Assembly (NCBI GenBank): GCA_025936595.1
Contig: JAICTB010000030.1
Location: 1 to 13,937 of the forward strand
Direction of reading: 5' to 3'
DNA from: Thermoleophilia bacterium
Lineage (GTDB): Bacteria; Actinomycetota; Thermoleophilia; Gaiellales; Gaiellaceae
Length of the DNA: 13,937 nucleotides
Positions 1-6,887 of the stretch are shown in pieces. Below the pieces are notes generated by a model, which had not been told where the DNA came from, ran no database searches, and was given only the letters and a program-made list of their open reading frames with translations. Both the position numbers and the translations under genes were made by a program. The stretch's first letter is position 1; every line of letters starts with the position of its first letter.

Positions 1-2016
1 ACGCCGGAGCGCGTCGAGGCGCGCTACGGCGTCACACCGGATCAGGTGCCGGACTTCATCGGGCTGAAGGGCGATACCTCCGACAACATCCCCGGCGTGC
101 CCGGGATCGGCGACAAGACCGCCGGCCAGCTGATCGCGCAGTACGGCTCGCTCGAGTCGGTGATCGAGCATGCGTCGGAGCTCTCGCCTGCGCGGTCGCG
201 CAACATCACCGAGCACGCGGACATCGCGCGGACGTCGAAGGAGCTCGCGACGATGCGTCGCGACCTCGACATCGACTGCGACCCCTCGCAGCTCGTGCTC
301 GAGCCGCCCGACCGCGCGCAGCTCAAGGAGATCTTTCGGCGCTTCGAGTTCCGCAACCTGTTGAACCGCGTCGACGAGCTCGACGCGGCCGTCCCGAGCG
401 CGCCGATGATCGTCACCGGCGTCGAGGTGCCGTGGCGCGAGGGCGAGCTCGATTTCCGCGGCGTCGTCGGCTACGGTGCGATCGGAGACCGCGCGGCGGT
501 GGCGACGGGCGACGAGGTGGTGGTCGCGCCGCGGCCGCCGAGCGTGGACGGCGGTCTCGTCGTGCATGACGCGAAGGAGCTCCGCGTCGACGCGCGGGAC
601 GACACACTGCTCGCCGCGTACCTGATCGATCCCGGTCGCGCGGGCTACGCCCTCGACGATCTCGCGGCCGAGTACGGCATCGAGTTGGTGCCGACACCGG
701 ACGCGGAGGAGGAGACGGTCGCGCTCGTGCGCCGCGCGGAGACGCCGCGGCGTCTCGTCGGCCCGCTCCTCGAGCGGCTCGACGAGCGCGGTGTCACCGA
801 CCTGTACCGCAGCGTCGAGCTGCCGCTGACCCGAGTGCTCGCCGACATGGAAGTCGCCGGCGTGAAGATCGACACCTACCGGATGGGCGAGATCACCGCC
901 CGCCTCGCGGACCGCGTCGAGGAGCTCGAGGCGCAGGCGTACGAGCTCTGCGGAGAGGAGTTCATGCTCGGCTCGACGCAGCAGGTGGGTCGCATCCTCT
1001 TCGAGAAGCTGGGGCTCACCGCGGGCCGTAAAGGGAAGACGGGGTACTCGACGGACGCGAAGGTGCTGCGCTCGATCCGGCACGAGCACGACGTGATCCC
1101 GGTGATCGAGGAGTGGCGTGAGCTTTCGAAGCTGCTGAACACCTACCTCGGGCCGCTGCCATCGCTTCTCTCGGAGACGGACGGACGGCTGCACACGACG
1201 TTCAACCAGACCGTTGCGGCGACCGGGCGGCTCTCCACGTCCGATCCCAACCTGCAGTCGATCCCGGTGCGCACCGATCTCGGCCGGGAGATCCGCTCGG
1301 CGTTCATCGCCGAGGAGGGGCACCGCCTGCTCTCCGCCGACTACTCCCAGATCGAGCTGCGCATCCTCGCGCACGTTTCGGGGGAGCCAAAGCTGCGCGA
1401 GGCGTTCGCGCGCGGCGAGGACATCCACAAGGCGACCGCGTCGGAGGTGCTCGGGGTCGAGCCGGCGAAGCTGACCTCGGCGCAGCGTTCGATCGCGAAG
1501 ATGATCAACTTCGGGATCGTCTACGGCATCTCCGCGTACGGCCTGTCGGAGAACCTGGAGATCCCGCGCGACGAGGCGCAGCGCTACATCGATGCGTACC
1601 TCGCGCGCTTCCCGCACGTGCAGGACTTCATCGCGCGCACGATCGAGCAGGCAGCCGTGGACGGCTACGTCACGTCGCTGCTCGGCCGCCGGCGGCCGGT
1701 GCCGGAGATCCGCGCGTCGAACCGCCAGACGCGCGGCTTCGGCGAGCGCATCGCGGTGAACTTCGTCATGCAGGGCTCGAACGCCGACATCATCAAGGTC
1801 GCGATGATCCGGATCGCGAGCCGCCTCCGTGAGGAGGGGAGAGGGGCGCGGCTCGTGCTGCAGGTGCACGACGAGCTCCTGCTCGAGGTGCCCGAGCCCG
1901 AGGTGTCGACCGTGCGCGAGCTCGTTCGACAGGAGATGTGCGGCGCCTACGACCTCGACCCGCCGCTTGCCGTCGACGTCGGCGTCGGCGACAACTGGGC
2001 CGAGGCGAAGGGCTGA
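1..2016 (+). CDS. polA: DNA polymerase I, 3' part (gene starts before the window)
   Basis: Replicative gap-filling and repair polymerase. The frame is open from base 1, so the gene begins upstream; 671 residues are visible. Residues 1-110 are the end of the 5' nuclease domain with its helix-hairpin-helix (GDTSDNIPGVPGIG). About 125-270 is a 3'-5' exonuclease-like domain that lacks the DxE of motif I, so proofreading is probably absent. About 285-671 is the polymerase domain: motif A Asp447 (SADYSQIELR), motif B Arg496, Lys500, Phe504 and Tyr508 (MINFGIVYG), and motif C Asp624-Glu625 (VHDELLLEV). The catalytic residues are intact. The GTG at base 46 is internal, not a true start. rpsA follows after 65 bases, the order known in Actinomycetota. 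Identity is certain; loss of proofreading is inferred from the missing residues. Confidence 0.97.
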   Translation, partial: TPERVEARYGVTPDQVPDFIGLKGDTSDNIPGVPGIGDKTAGQLIAQYGSLESVIEHASELSPARSRNITEHADIARTSKELATMRRDLDIDCDPSQLVLEPPDRAQLKEIFRRFEFRNLLNRVDELDAAVPSAPMIVTGVEVPWREGELDFRGVVGYGAIGDRAAVATGDEVVVAPRPPSVDGGLVVHDAKELRVDARDDTLLAAYLIDPGRAGYALDDLAAEYGIELVPTPDAEEETVALVRRAETPRRLVGPLLERLDERGVTDLYRSVELPLTRVLADMEVAGVKIDTYRMGEITARLADRVEELEAQAYELCGEEFMLGSTQQVGRILFEKLGLTAGRKGKTGYSTDAKVLRSIRHEHDVIPVIEEWRELSKLLNTYLGPLPSLLSETDGRLHTTFNQTVAATGRLSTSDPNLQSIPVRTDLGREIRSAFIAEEGHRLLSADYSQIELRILAHVSGEPKLREAFARGEDIHKATASEVLGVEPAKLTSAQRSIAKMINFGIVYGISAYGLSENLEIPRDEAQRYIDAYLARFPHVQDFIARTIEQAAVDGYVTSLLGRRRPVPEIRASNRQTRGFGERIAVNFVMQGSNADIIKVAMIRIASRLREEGRGARLVLQVHDELLLEVPEPEVSTVRELVRQEMCGAYDLDPPLAVDVGVGDNWAEAKG

Positions 2017-2047
2017 GGCGCCCGGCGGAAGGTGTGCCCAAGCTGGC

Positions 2048-2053
2048 TATACT
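2048..2053 (+). promoter_or_regulatory. Putative -10 box (TATACT) for rpsA
   Basis: TATACT lies 28 bases before the chosen rpsA ATG, in the short polA-rpsA gap. There is no convincing -35 hexamer at the usual distance. The same nine bases GCTATACTT recur upstream of marR. A start about seven bases downstream would give rpsA a leader of roughly 20 bases. This rests on pattern only. Confidence 0.4.
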
Positions 2054-2081
2054 TCCCGGCCGCTTGGCTACCAACGACCTC

Positions 2082-3398
2082 ATGCAGCAGGAGCCTGGCG
2101 TCTGGGTCGAAGGGCCCGACGGCGAGCTGATCCCCGACTACGACTCCACCTTCCCCGAGATCAACGAAGGGCAGGTCGTGCACGGAACGGTCGTGCGGGT
2201 CGACAAGGACGAGGTTCTTGTCGACATCGGCTACAAGTCGGAGGGCGTCATCCCGGTCTCCGAGCTTTCGATTCGCCGCTCGGTCAACCCCGCGGACGAG
2301 GTGACGCTCGGCGACGAGATCGACGCGCTCGTGCTCACGAAGGAAGACGCCGAAGGGCGCCTGATCCTCTCGAAGAAGCGCGCGCGGTTCGAGCTCGCGT
2401 GGAAGGCGATCGAAGGCGCAGCCGAGTCGGGCGATCCCGTCAACGGCCGCGTGATCGAGGTCGTGAAGGGCGGGCTCATCCTCGACCTCGGCGTCCGCGG
2501 GTTCCTGCCCGCGTCCCTCGTCGACATTCGCCGCGTGCAGGACCTGGACGAGTTCCTCGGCCAGGAGCTCCGCGCGAAGGTGATCGAGCTCAACCGCTCG
2601 CGCAACAACGTCGTCCTCTCGCGCCGCGCCGTGCTGGAGGAAGAGCGCAAGGAGCAGCGGCAGCAGATTCTCGACAAGCTTCAGCCGGGGGACGTCGTCG
2701 AGGGGCAGATCTCGAACATCGTCGACTTCGGCGCCTTCGTCGACCTCGACGGCATGGACGGCCTGATCCACATCTCCGAGCTCTCGTGGTCGCACGTCAA
2801 CCACCCGTCGGAGATCCTCGAGATCGGCCAGACGGTCGAGGTGAAGGTGCTCGACATCGACCGCGACCGCCAGCGGATCTCGCTCGGCCTCAAGCAGACG
2901 CAGAGCGACCCGTGGCAGCAGGTGGTCGAGCACTACCACGAGAACGACGTCGTCGAGGGCCGCGTCACGAAGGTCGTCACGTTCGGCGCGTTCGTCGAGA
3001 TCCTGCCCGGAGTGGAAGGGCTCGTGCACATCTCCGAGCTTGCGCAGCATCACGTCGAGAACCCGCGCGAGGTCGTCTCGCAGGGCCAGCCGGTGAACGT
3101 GAAGATCATCGAGGTCGACGGCGAGCGCCGGCGTCTCTCGCTGTCGCTGAAGCGCGTCGAGGACACCGATCCGGTGCAGCCGCGCGCGGACGGCGCCGAG
3201 TCGGTCCACACGCGGCCCGCGATCGACCTCTCGGAGGACGTCTTCGCCGAGGCACCGGTCACGGACGGCGCGGAGCCCGAGCCGGCAGCCGAGGAGCTCG
3301 ACGAGGCTCCTGCGCCGACGGCCGAGTCCGACGCCACGGGCGCGGGCGTCGAGCCAGCGCCCGAGCTCGAAGCCGAAGCCCCCGCCGTCGAGGAGTGA
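2082..3398 (+). CDS. rpsA: 30S ribosomal protein S1
   Basis: RNA-binding protein of the small ribosomal subunit that helps mRNA docking. The 438-residue product has four S1/OB-fold repeats at about 28-98, 116-181, 201-271 and 287-358. Repeats 3 and 4 carry the classic VEGxI/V...FGAFV...GLxHISEL pattern. A 70-residue tail rich in Glu, Asp, Ala and Pro follows. Four repeats plus an acidic tail is the short actinobacterial form, unlike the six repeats of Escherichia coli. The ATG at 2082 was chosen because MQQEPGVWVEGPDG leads directly into repeat 1 and a -10 box lies just upstream. GTG at 2034 would place that box inside the gene. No Shine-Dalgarno sequence is visible, which is also true of E. 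coli rpsA, where S1 controls its own translation. Whether that holds here is unknown. Confidence 0.95.
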   Translation: MQQEPGVWVEGPDGELIPDYDSTFPEINEGQVVHGTVVRVDKDEVLVDIGYKSEGVIPVSELSIRRSVNPADEVTLGDEIDALVLTKEDAEGRLILSKKRARFELAWKAIEGAAESGDPVNGRVIEVVKGGLILDLGVRGFLPASLVDIRRVQDLDEFLGQELRAKVIELNRSRNNVVLSRRAVLEEERKEQRQQILDKLQPGDVVEGQISNIVDFGAFVDLDGMDGLIHISELSWSHVNHPSEILEIGQTVEVKVLDIDRDRQRISLGLKQTQSDPWQQVVEHYHENDVVEGRVTKVVTFGAFVEILPGVEGLVHISELAQHHVENPREVVSQGQPVNVKIIEVDGERRRLSLSLKRVEDTDPVQPRADGAESVHTRPAIDLSEDVFAEAPVTDGAEPEPAAEELDEAPAPTAESDATGAGVEPAPELEAEAPAVEE

Positions 3399-3976
3399 AC
3401 CGGCCCGTAGCCGTCGCGATCACCGGCGGCATCGGAGCGGGCAAGAGCGAGGCATTACGGGCCTTCGCGCGCCACGGCGCCGCCACGGTCTCGAGCGACG
3501 AGATCGTTCATCACCTGCTGCGGCGGCCGGGGGTGCGCGACCGGGTCGTCGCGCGGATGGGAAACGGCATCATCGCGCCGGACGGCGAGATCGACCGCGG
3601 CGCGCTCGCGACCGTCGTCTTCAACGACCGCGACGCGTTGCACTGGCTCGAAGAGCTGCTGCACCCGCTCGTCGCCGCCGAGTACCTGCAATGGCGAGAC
3701 GCGCTCGCCGAGCTGCCTGATGCGCCCGCCGTCTGCGTGACCGAGGTGCCGCTCCTCTACGAGACCGGGGGAGAGACGCGCTTCGACAAGGTCGTCGTGA
3801 TCACCGCCCCTGAGAAGCTTCGCCGCGCCCGCTCGTTCGTCGCGACCGATGATCGCGAGACACGCCTGATCGCCGACGCGGAGAAGGTGAAGCGGGCGGA
3901 CTTTGCGTTCAGGAACACGGGCTCACTCGAGGAGCTCGATGACTTCGTCGCATCGGTGATGCATTCTCTCGTCTAG
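3395..3976 (+). CDS. coaE: Dephospho-CoA kinase
   Basis: Catalyses the last step of coenzyme A synthesis: ATP-dependent phosphorylation of the 3'-hydroxyl of dephospho-CoA, in the cytosol. The 193-residue length is normal. The P-loop GGIGAGKS is at residues 11-18, Asp35 sits in SSDEIV, the EVPLLYE motif is at 117-123 and the KRADF...NTGSLEEL C-terminal motif is at 166-181. The GTG start overlaps the rpsA stop in a GTGA arrangement, implying translational coupling. The GAGGAG before it abuts the start and is too close to act as a normal ribosome-binding site. No other start codon lies before the P-loop within a sensible distance. The polA-rpsA-coaE order matches Mycobacterium tuberculosis, where uvrB comes soon after; uvrB is not in this window. 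Confidence 0.95.
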   Translation: MNRPVAVAITGGIGAGKSEALRAFARHGAATVSSDEIVHHLLRRPGVRDRVVARMGNGIIAPDGEIDRGALATVVFNDRDALHWLEELLHPLVAAEYLQWRDALAELPDAPAVCVTEVPLLYETGGETRFDKVVVITAPEKLRRARSFVATDDRETRLIADAEKVKRADFAFRNTGSLEELDDFVASVMHSLV

Positions 3977-4050
3977 ATGGCTGATCGGCAATTCGCCACA
4001 CTGCTTGGTGCAGACCCTCCCCGCGACAACGGCAATTGCCGATCGACCAT
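3977..4050 (+). repeat. Near-perfect inverted repeat after coaE
   Basis: The left arm (3977-3993) and right arm (4034-4050) are 17 bases each and complementary except at two positions. In RNA one of those becomes a U-G pair, leaving a single C-A mismatch. The loop is 40 bases. The left arm begins at the base after the coaE stop. The right arm spans a 12-base perfect palindrome (CGGCAATTGCCG, 4030-4041) and ends four bases before the GTG at 4054. There is no T-run, so a simple terminator is unlikely. It could be an operator, an mRNA structure controlling the next gene, or an element remnant. Confidence 0.75.
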
Positions 4051-4053
4051 CTG

Positions 4054-4608
4054 GTGAAGCGGCTTTTCTGGCTCGTCGCCGTGGTGGCCGTCGCCGCAGG
4101 GGCATTCGCCTACGTCGACGCGACGAGCCCGCGCTGGTACGAGCGGATCCGCTACCCGCTTCGCTACTCCGAATACGTCCGCGTGCACGCGCGCGAGCGC
4201 GGGCTCGATCCCGCGCTCGTGGCGGCCGTGATCTATCAGGAGTCGAAGTTTCGGTCCGACGCGAAGTCGTCGTCCGGCGCCATCGGGCTGATGCAGCTGA
4301 CGCCGTCGACCGCCCACGGGATCGCCGTGCGCACTGGTGGAGATGCCTTTCACACGAACGACCTCTACGACCCGGAGATCAACATCCGCTACGGCTCGTG
4401 GTATCTGCACAATCTCTTCGTCAAGTACGGCAGCGAGCAGCTCGTGCTCGCCGCGTACAACGCCGGCCAGGGCAACGTCGACCGGTGGCGCGCGGAAGGC
4501 CGGCCGATCCAGTTCTCGGAGACGAAGGCGTACGTCGCCCGCGTCGAGCACCTGCAGCACGTCTACCGCAGGGCCTGGGCGAGCGACCTCGGCTACCGCT
4601 CGGGCTGA
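4054..4608 (+). CDS. Membrane-anchored lytic transglycosylase (SLT domain)
   Basis: Cleaves the MurNAc-GlcNAc bond of peptidoglycan, acting outside the membrane. The 184-residue product starts with a signal or anchor segment (residues 4-20, LFWLVAVVAVAAGAFAY). A Slt70-type catalytic domain covers about 35-170. It contains YQESKF with catalytic Glu63, the GLMQLTP motif at 78-84, and AAYNAGQGNV at 133-142, all diagnostic of the family. GTG 4054 gives a Lys-Arg start just before the hydrophobic stretch; TTG at 4036 would add six residues and lies inside the inverted repeat. Neither has a clear Shine-Dalgarno. It lies 77 bases after coaE on the same strand, so it may be read from the polA/rpsA/coaE unit. 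No LysM or other wall-binding domain is present. Confidence 0.92.
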   Translation: MKRLFWLVAVVAVAAGAFAYVDATSPRWYERIRYPLRYSEYVRVHARERGLDPALVAAVIYQESKFRSDAKSSSGAIGLMQLTPSTAHGIAVRTGGDAFHTNDLYDPEINIRYGSWYLHNLFVKYGSEQLVLAAYNAGQGNVDRWRAEGRPIQFSETKAYVARVEHLQHVYRRAWASDLGYRSG

Positions 4609-4646
4609 TGCTCGTCGAGATCGCCGAGAGGTGCGAGACCAGGCGG

Positions 4647-4910
4647 CTAACGTGCAACCGAGAAGCCGTCGGCGGCGACGCGGATCGCGACGGCGCCGGT
4701 TCTGCAGAGAATCGCGCCGCTCCCGAGGCGGCACGTGATGCCCTCGTGGTGCCACTCGTGGAGCACCCGCGTGGAGGCGTCCCACCAGGGGAGCTGCCGC
4801 ACGACGGTCGTTCGGCCGGGGCGCAGTGCGACGGATCCGGGCGAGCCGAGGCTCGAGCAGACGAGCGCCGTCCCCTCGAGCCGGCAGGCTGGCGCACCGT
4901 GCCGGGTCAG
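4647..4910 (-). pseudogene. Fragment of a secreted Cys-rich domain protein (DUF6636-like), no valid start
   Basis: On the minus strand an open frame ending in TAG at 4647 shows clear coding bias (about 77 of 87 codons end in G or C) and protein-like content. It has four cysteines, in CRLEGTALVC and GITCRLGSGAILCR, and ends ADGFSVAR. The paired ITCR...LCR pattern resembles the C-terminal part of DUF6636-type secreted actinobacterial proteins, as far as I can judge from memory. The frame stays open to a stop at 4989, but it holds no ATG, GTG or TTG before the internal GTG at codon 37. The coding bias fades beyond about 4910. No signal peptide is seen, and the metallopeptidase gene starts 38 bases away. 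I read it as a gene remnant missing its 5' end. A CTG start at 4910 is the alternative. It fills most of the otherwise empty 4609-4948 stretch. Confidence 0.5.
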
Positions 4911-4936
4911 GCCGTTTGGTGTGTGGGCAGGGCCGG

Positions 4937-4943
4937 TAGGAAG
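4937..4943 (+). promoter_or_regulatory. Ribosome-binding site of the metallopeptidase gene
   Basis: TAGGAAG lies five bases before GTG 4949. It is one of the few good Shine-Dalgarno sequences in the window and fixes this GTG as the start. Confidence 0.65.
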
Positions 4944-4948
4944 CGTCG

Positions 4949-5809
4949 GTGAGATTCCGTCCCGGAGCGCGGCTCGACCCGTCGCAGGTCACCGACCGCC
5001 GCGGCCTCGGCGGGGGCGGGATCGCGCTCGGCGGCGGCGGCCTCGGCGCCGCCGGGATCGTCATCTACCTGCTCTTCGCGCTCCTCGGCGGCGGCAGCCC
5101 GGGGACGTTCGGGAGCCTCGACGGGCAGAGCGCGGGACAGGCGTCGCAGTCCCTCGACTGCAGCACCGGCGCGGACGCCAACGAGCGGCAGGATTGCCGG
5201 ATCGTCGGCGACGTGAACAGCGTCCAGGCGTACTGGAGGCGGTGGTTCACCGCGCACGGCAAGAGCTATGAGCCGGCGAACACCGTCTTCTTCACGGGTT
5301 CCACCTCGACGGGCTGCGGCGAGGCGTCCACGGATGTGGGGCCGTTCTACTGCCCGAACGACCGACTCGTCTACATCGACCTCGGCTTCTACCAGGAACT
5401 GCACGACCGGTTCGGCGCGCAGGGCGGCCCCTTTGCCGAGGCCTACGTGATCGCGCACGAGTACGGCCACCACACCCAGGATCTCCTCGGCGCGCTGAAG
5501 CCGGGGAGCTCGCAAGGCGCCGCGAGCCAGTCCGTGCGGACCGAGCTGCAGGCCGACTGCTACGCCGGCGTGTGGGCGAGGAACGCGGTCGCGACGGGCT
5601 ACATCGTCGACCTTACGAAGGCCGACATCGCCGACGGCCTCGATGCGGCGGGGGCCGTCGGCGACGACCGGATCCAGCAGGAGACGCAGGGCCGGGTGAA
5701 CCCGGAGACCTGGACGCACGGCTCGTCCGCCGAGCGGCAGAAGTGGTTCGAGCGCGGCTACCAGCGCGGCGAGCCGAGCGGGTGCGACACGTTCAGCGGC
5801 GCGCTCTGA
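4949..5809 (+). CDS. Neutral zinc metallopeptidase, YpfJ family
   Basis: Predicted membrane-anchored zinc protease of the putative neutral zinc metallopeptidase family (YpfJ, PF04228); no substrate is established for most members. The 286-residue product has a short basic N-terminus (MRFRPG...DRRG), a Gly-rich stretch, and one membrane segment at about 32-47. The extracytoplasmic domain follows. HEYGHH at residues 170-175 supplies two His ligands and the catalytic Glu171; Glu199 in ELQADCYAG is the likely third ligand. Cysteines at 71, 83, 123, 135, 204 and 279 fit disulfides outside the cell. The N-terminal RPG..D.S.V.DRRG motif is typical of the family. The gene is monocistronic, convergent with the next gene across an 18-base gap. 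Confidence 0.93.
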   Translation: MRFRPGARLDPSQVTDRRGLGGGGIALGGGGLGAAGIVIYLLFALLGGGSPGTFGSLDGQSAGQASQSLDCSTGADANERQDCRIVGDVNSVQAYWRRWFTAHGKSYEPANTVFFTGSTSTGCGEASTDVGPFYCPNDRLVYIDLGFYQELHDRFGAQGGPFAEAYVIAHEYGHHTQDLLGALKPGSSQGAASQSVRTELQADCYAGVWARNAVATGYIVDLTKADIADGLDAAGAVGDDRIQQETQGRVNPETWTHGSSAERQKWFERGYQRGEPSGCDTFSGAL

Positions 5810-5827
5810 CGCGGCTCGAGGCTACAT

Positions 5828-6313
5828 CTATGCCTTGAACGCGCGGCGCGAGCCGTCGCGCAGCACCTTCACGACAGAGCGCGCGCGGTAGCCCTCGGGG
5901 AACTTCGCGTAGAACGCGCCCTTGTCGAGCGTCGCCCACACGGTGCCCTTGCGCGTGAGGCGGATGATCACCGCGTGCACGTTGCGGCCCGCGATCCCGC
6001 CCACACCGTGCGGCGTGACGGCGAAGCCGATTTCTGCCGGGCCGAGCCGCTTGGGGCACGAATGGGTGCTCGCGCCGTCGTGGATCGTGAAGCACGTCCC
6101 GCCCGGCAGCACGCGAATCGCCACCCGGCTCGCGCCGATGTGCACGGTGCGGGAGACAATCGTCGCCTCGGCTGCTTTTGCGACGGCGACCGTCTGCTGC
6201 TCCGACCCGAAGGCCAGGAGGACCGCAAGGAGCAAGGCAGCCGCCCCGGCGGCCAGCCCTGCGAGTGCGAGCGTGCGGCTGCGGCTCCATGTCGTCCACC
6301 GGTCGTGTGACAT
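5828..6313 (-). CDS. Hypothetical single-pass membrane or secreted protein
   Basis: Not recognised. The 161-residue product starts with a short polar tail (MSHDRWTTWSRSR) followed by a strong hydrophobic segment at about 14-35, which is a signal anchor or uncleaved signal peptide. The rest, about 45-161, is predicted outside the cell and looks like a beta-rich domain: alternating hydrophobic residues, Cys74 and Cys86 that could pair, and a C-terminal RNVHAVIIRLTRKGTVWATLDKGAFYAKFPEG stretch (quoted in two parts here: RNVHAVIIRLTRKG at 110-123, TVWATLDKGAFYAKFPEG at 124-141). The ATG at 6313 is the first Met placed sensibly before the hydrophobic segment. It has no strong Shine-Dalgarno. A TTG 14 codons upstream is possible. 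It is divergent from marR, with a 91-base shared promoter region, so the two could be co-controlled. Confidence 0.75.
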   Translation of the reverse strand: MSHDRWTTWSRSRTLALAGLAAGAAALLLAVLLAFGSEQQTVAVAKAAEATIVSRTVHIGASRVAIRVLPGGTCFTIHDGASTHSCPKRLGPAEIGFAVTPHGVGGIAGRNVHAVIIRLTRKGTVWATLDKGAFYAKFPEGYRARSVVKVLRDGSRRAFKA

Positions 6314-6385
6314 CGACCGTCCGTGTGCCCCGGCGCACTCCTCCAAAACGCGGCGTATTCTTGGCCTTCGGGGAGCCATCCGCGC

Positions 6386-6391
6386 TATACT
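6386..6391 (+). promoter_or_regulatory. Putative -10 box (TATACT) for marR
   Basis: TATACT lies 13 bases before the marR ATG. TTGGCC at 6361-6366 is a possible -35, at a long 19-base spacing. The nine bases GCTATACTT are identical to those before rpsA. If this box is used, transcription would begin near 6398, leaving out the GAGGG at 6393-6397 and giving an almost leaderless mRNA. The Shine-Dalgarno and the promoter therefore cannot both be used. Confidence 0.4.
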
Positions 6392-6404
6392 TGAGGGCAC
6401 AACT

Positions 6405-6887
6405 ATGGCAACGAGGACGATCAAGCGGCCGCAGCAAATCGACTCCTGGGTCTCGTTCCTGCGTGCGCACGCGGCGATCACGCGCGAGCTCTCGGCGCAG
6501 CTCCAGCGCGAGCACGGGCTGACGCTCAACGACTACGAGGTGCTGCTCCACCTGTCGCACGCCGAGGGCGGCAGGATGCGCCGCGTCGACCTGGCGCAAC
6601 AGGTCGTGCTCACCGCGTCGGGCATCACGCGCCTCCTCGAAGGGCTCGAACGATCCGGCTTCGTCTGCAAGGAAACCTGCGCGTCGGACGCCCGCGTGTC
6701 CTATGCGAAGCTGACGGGCGAGGGCGCGGCGAAGCTGAAGGTCGCCGCGGCGACGCATCTCCGCGGGATCGACGAGCTCTTCCTGAGCCGCTATTCGGGC
6801 TCGGAGCTGACGACGCTCGCTGAGCTGCTCGCGCGGCTGCCGCTGACCGGCGCCGACTGCAAGACCTCGTCCGAGCCCTGTAGCTGA
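6405..6887 (+). CDS. MarR-family transcriptional regulator
   Basis: Dimeric winged-helix DNA-binding protein, typically a repressor relieved by small ligands or oxidation. The 160-residue length is standard. Residues 12-36 form the first dimerisation helix. The winged helix-turn-helix covers about 41-105, with LTLNDYEVLLHL, the recognition region VDLAQQVVLTASGITRLLEGL (61-81) and the wing ending in DARVSYAKLT (95-104). Four cysteines (88, 92, 152, 159) sit at the wing and C-terminus; redox sensing is possible but unproven. The ATG at 6405 has GAGGG seven bases upstream. The last 97 bases overlap the end of the second ABC exporter gene on the other strand. That nearness makes the exporter operon a plausible target, and the divergent hypothetical gene another. 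Confidence 0.93.
   Translation: MATRTIKRPQQIDSWVSFLRAHAAITRELSAQLQREHGLTLNDYEVLLHLSHAEGGRMRRVDLAQQVVLTASGITRLLEGLERSGFVCKETCASDARVSYAKLTGEGAAKLKVAAATHLRGIDELFLSRYSGSELTTLAELLARLPLTGADCKTSSEPCS

Noticed and set aside
1947..3209. Long open frame antisense to rpsA
   Set aside because: It mirrors the rpsA codons in a high-GC gene, has no recognisable domain, and the rpsA frame explains the sequence fully.
3973..5064. 363-codon minus-strand frame across the transglycosylase and the following gap
   Set aside because: Its composition is Pro/Arg-rich and shadow-like. Within 4647-4910 a different minus frame has the coding bias.
5810..5858. CGGCTCG/CGAGCCG inverted repeat between the convergent metallopeptidase and hypothetical genes
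   Set aside because: Only seven bases pair over a loop of about 30, and the right arm lies in coding sequence, so it is expected by chance at this GC content.
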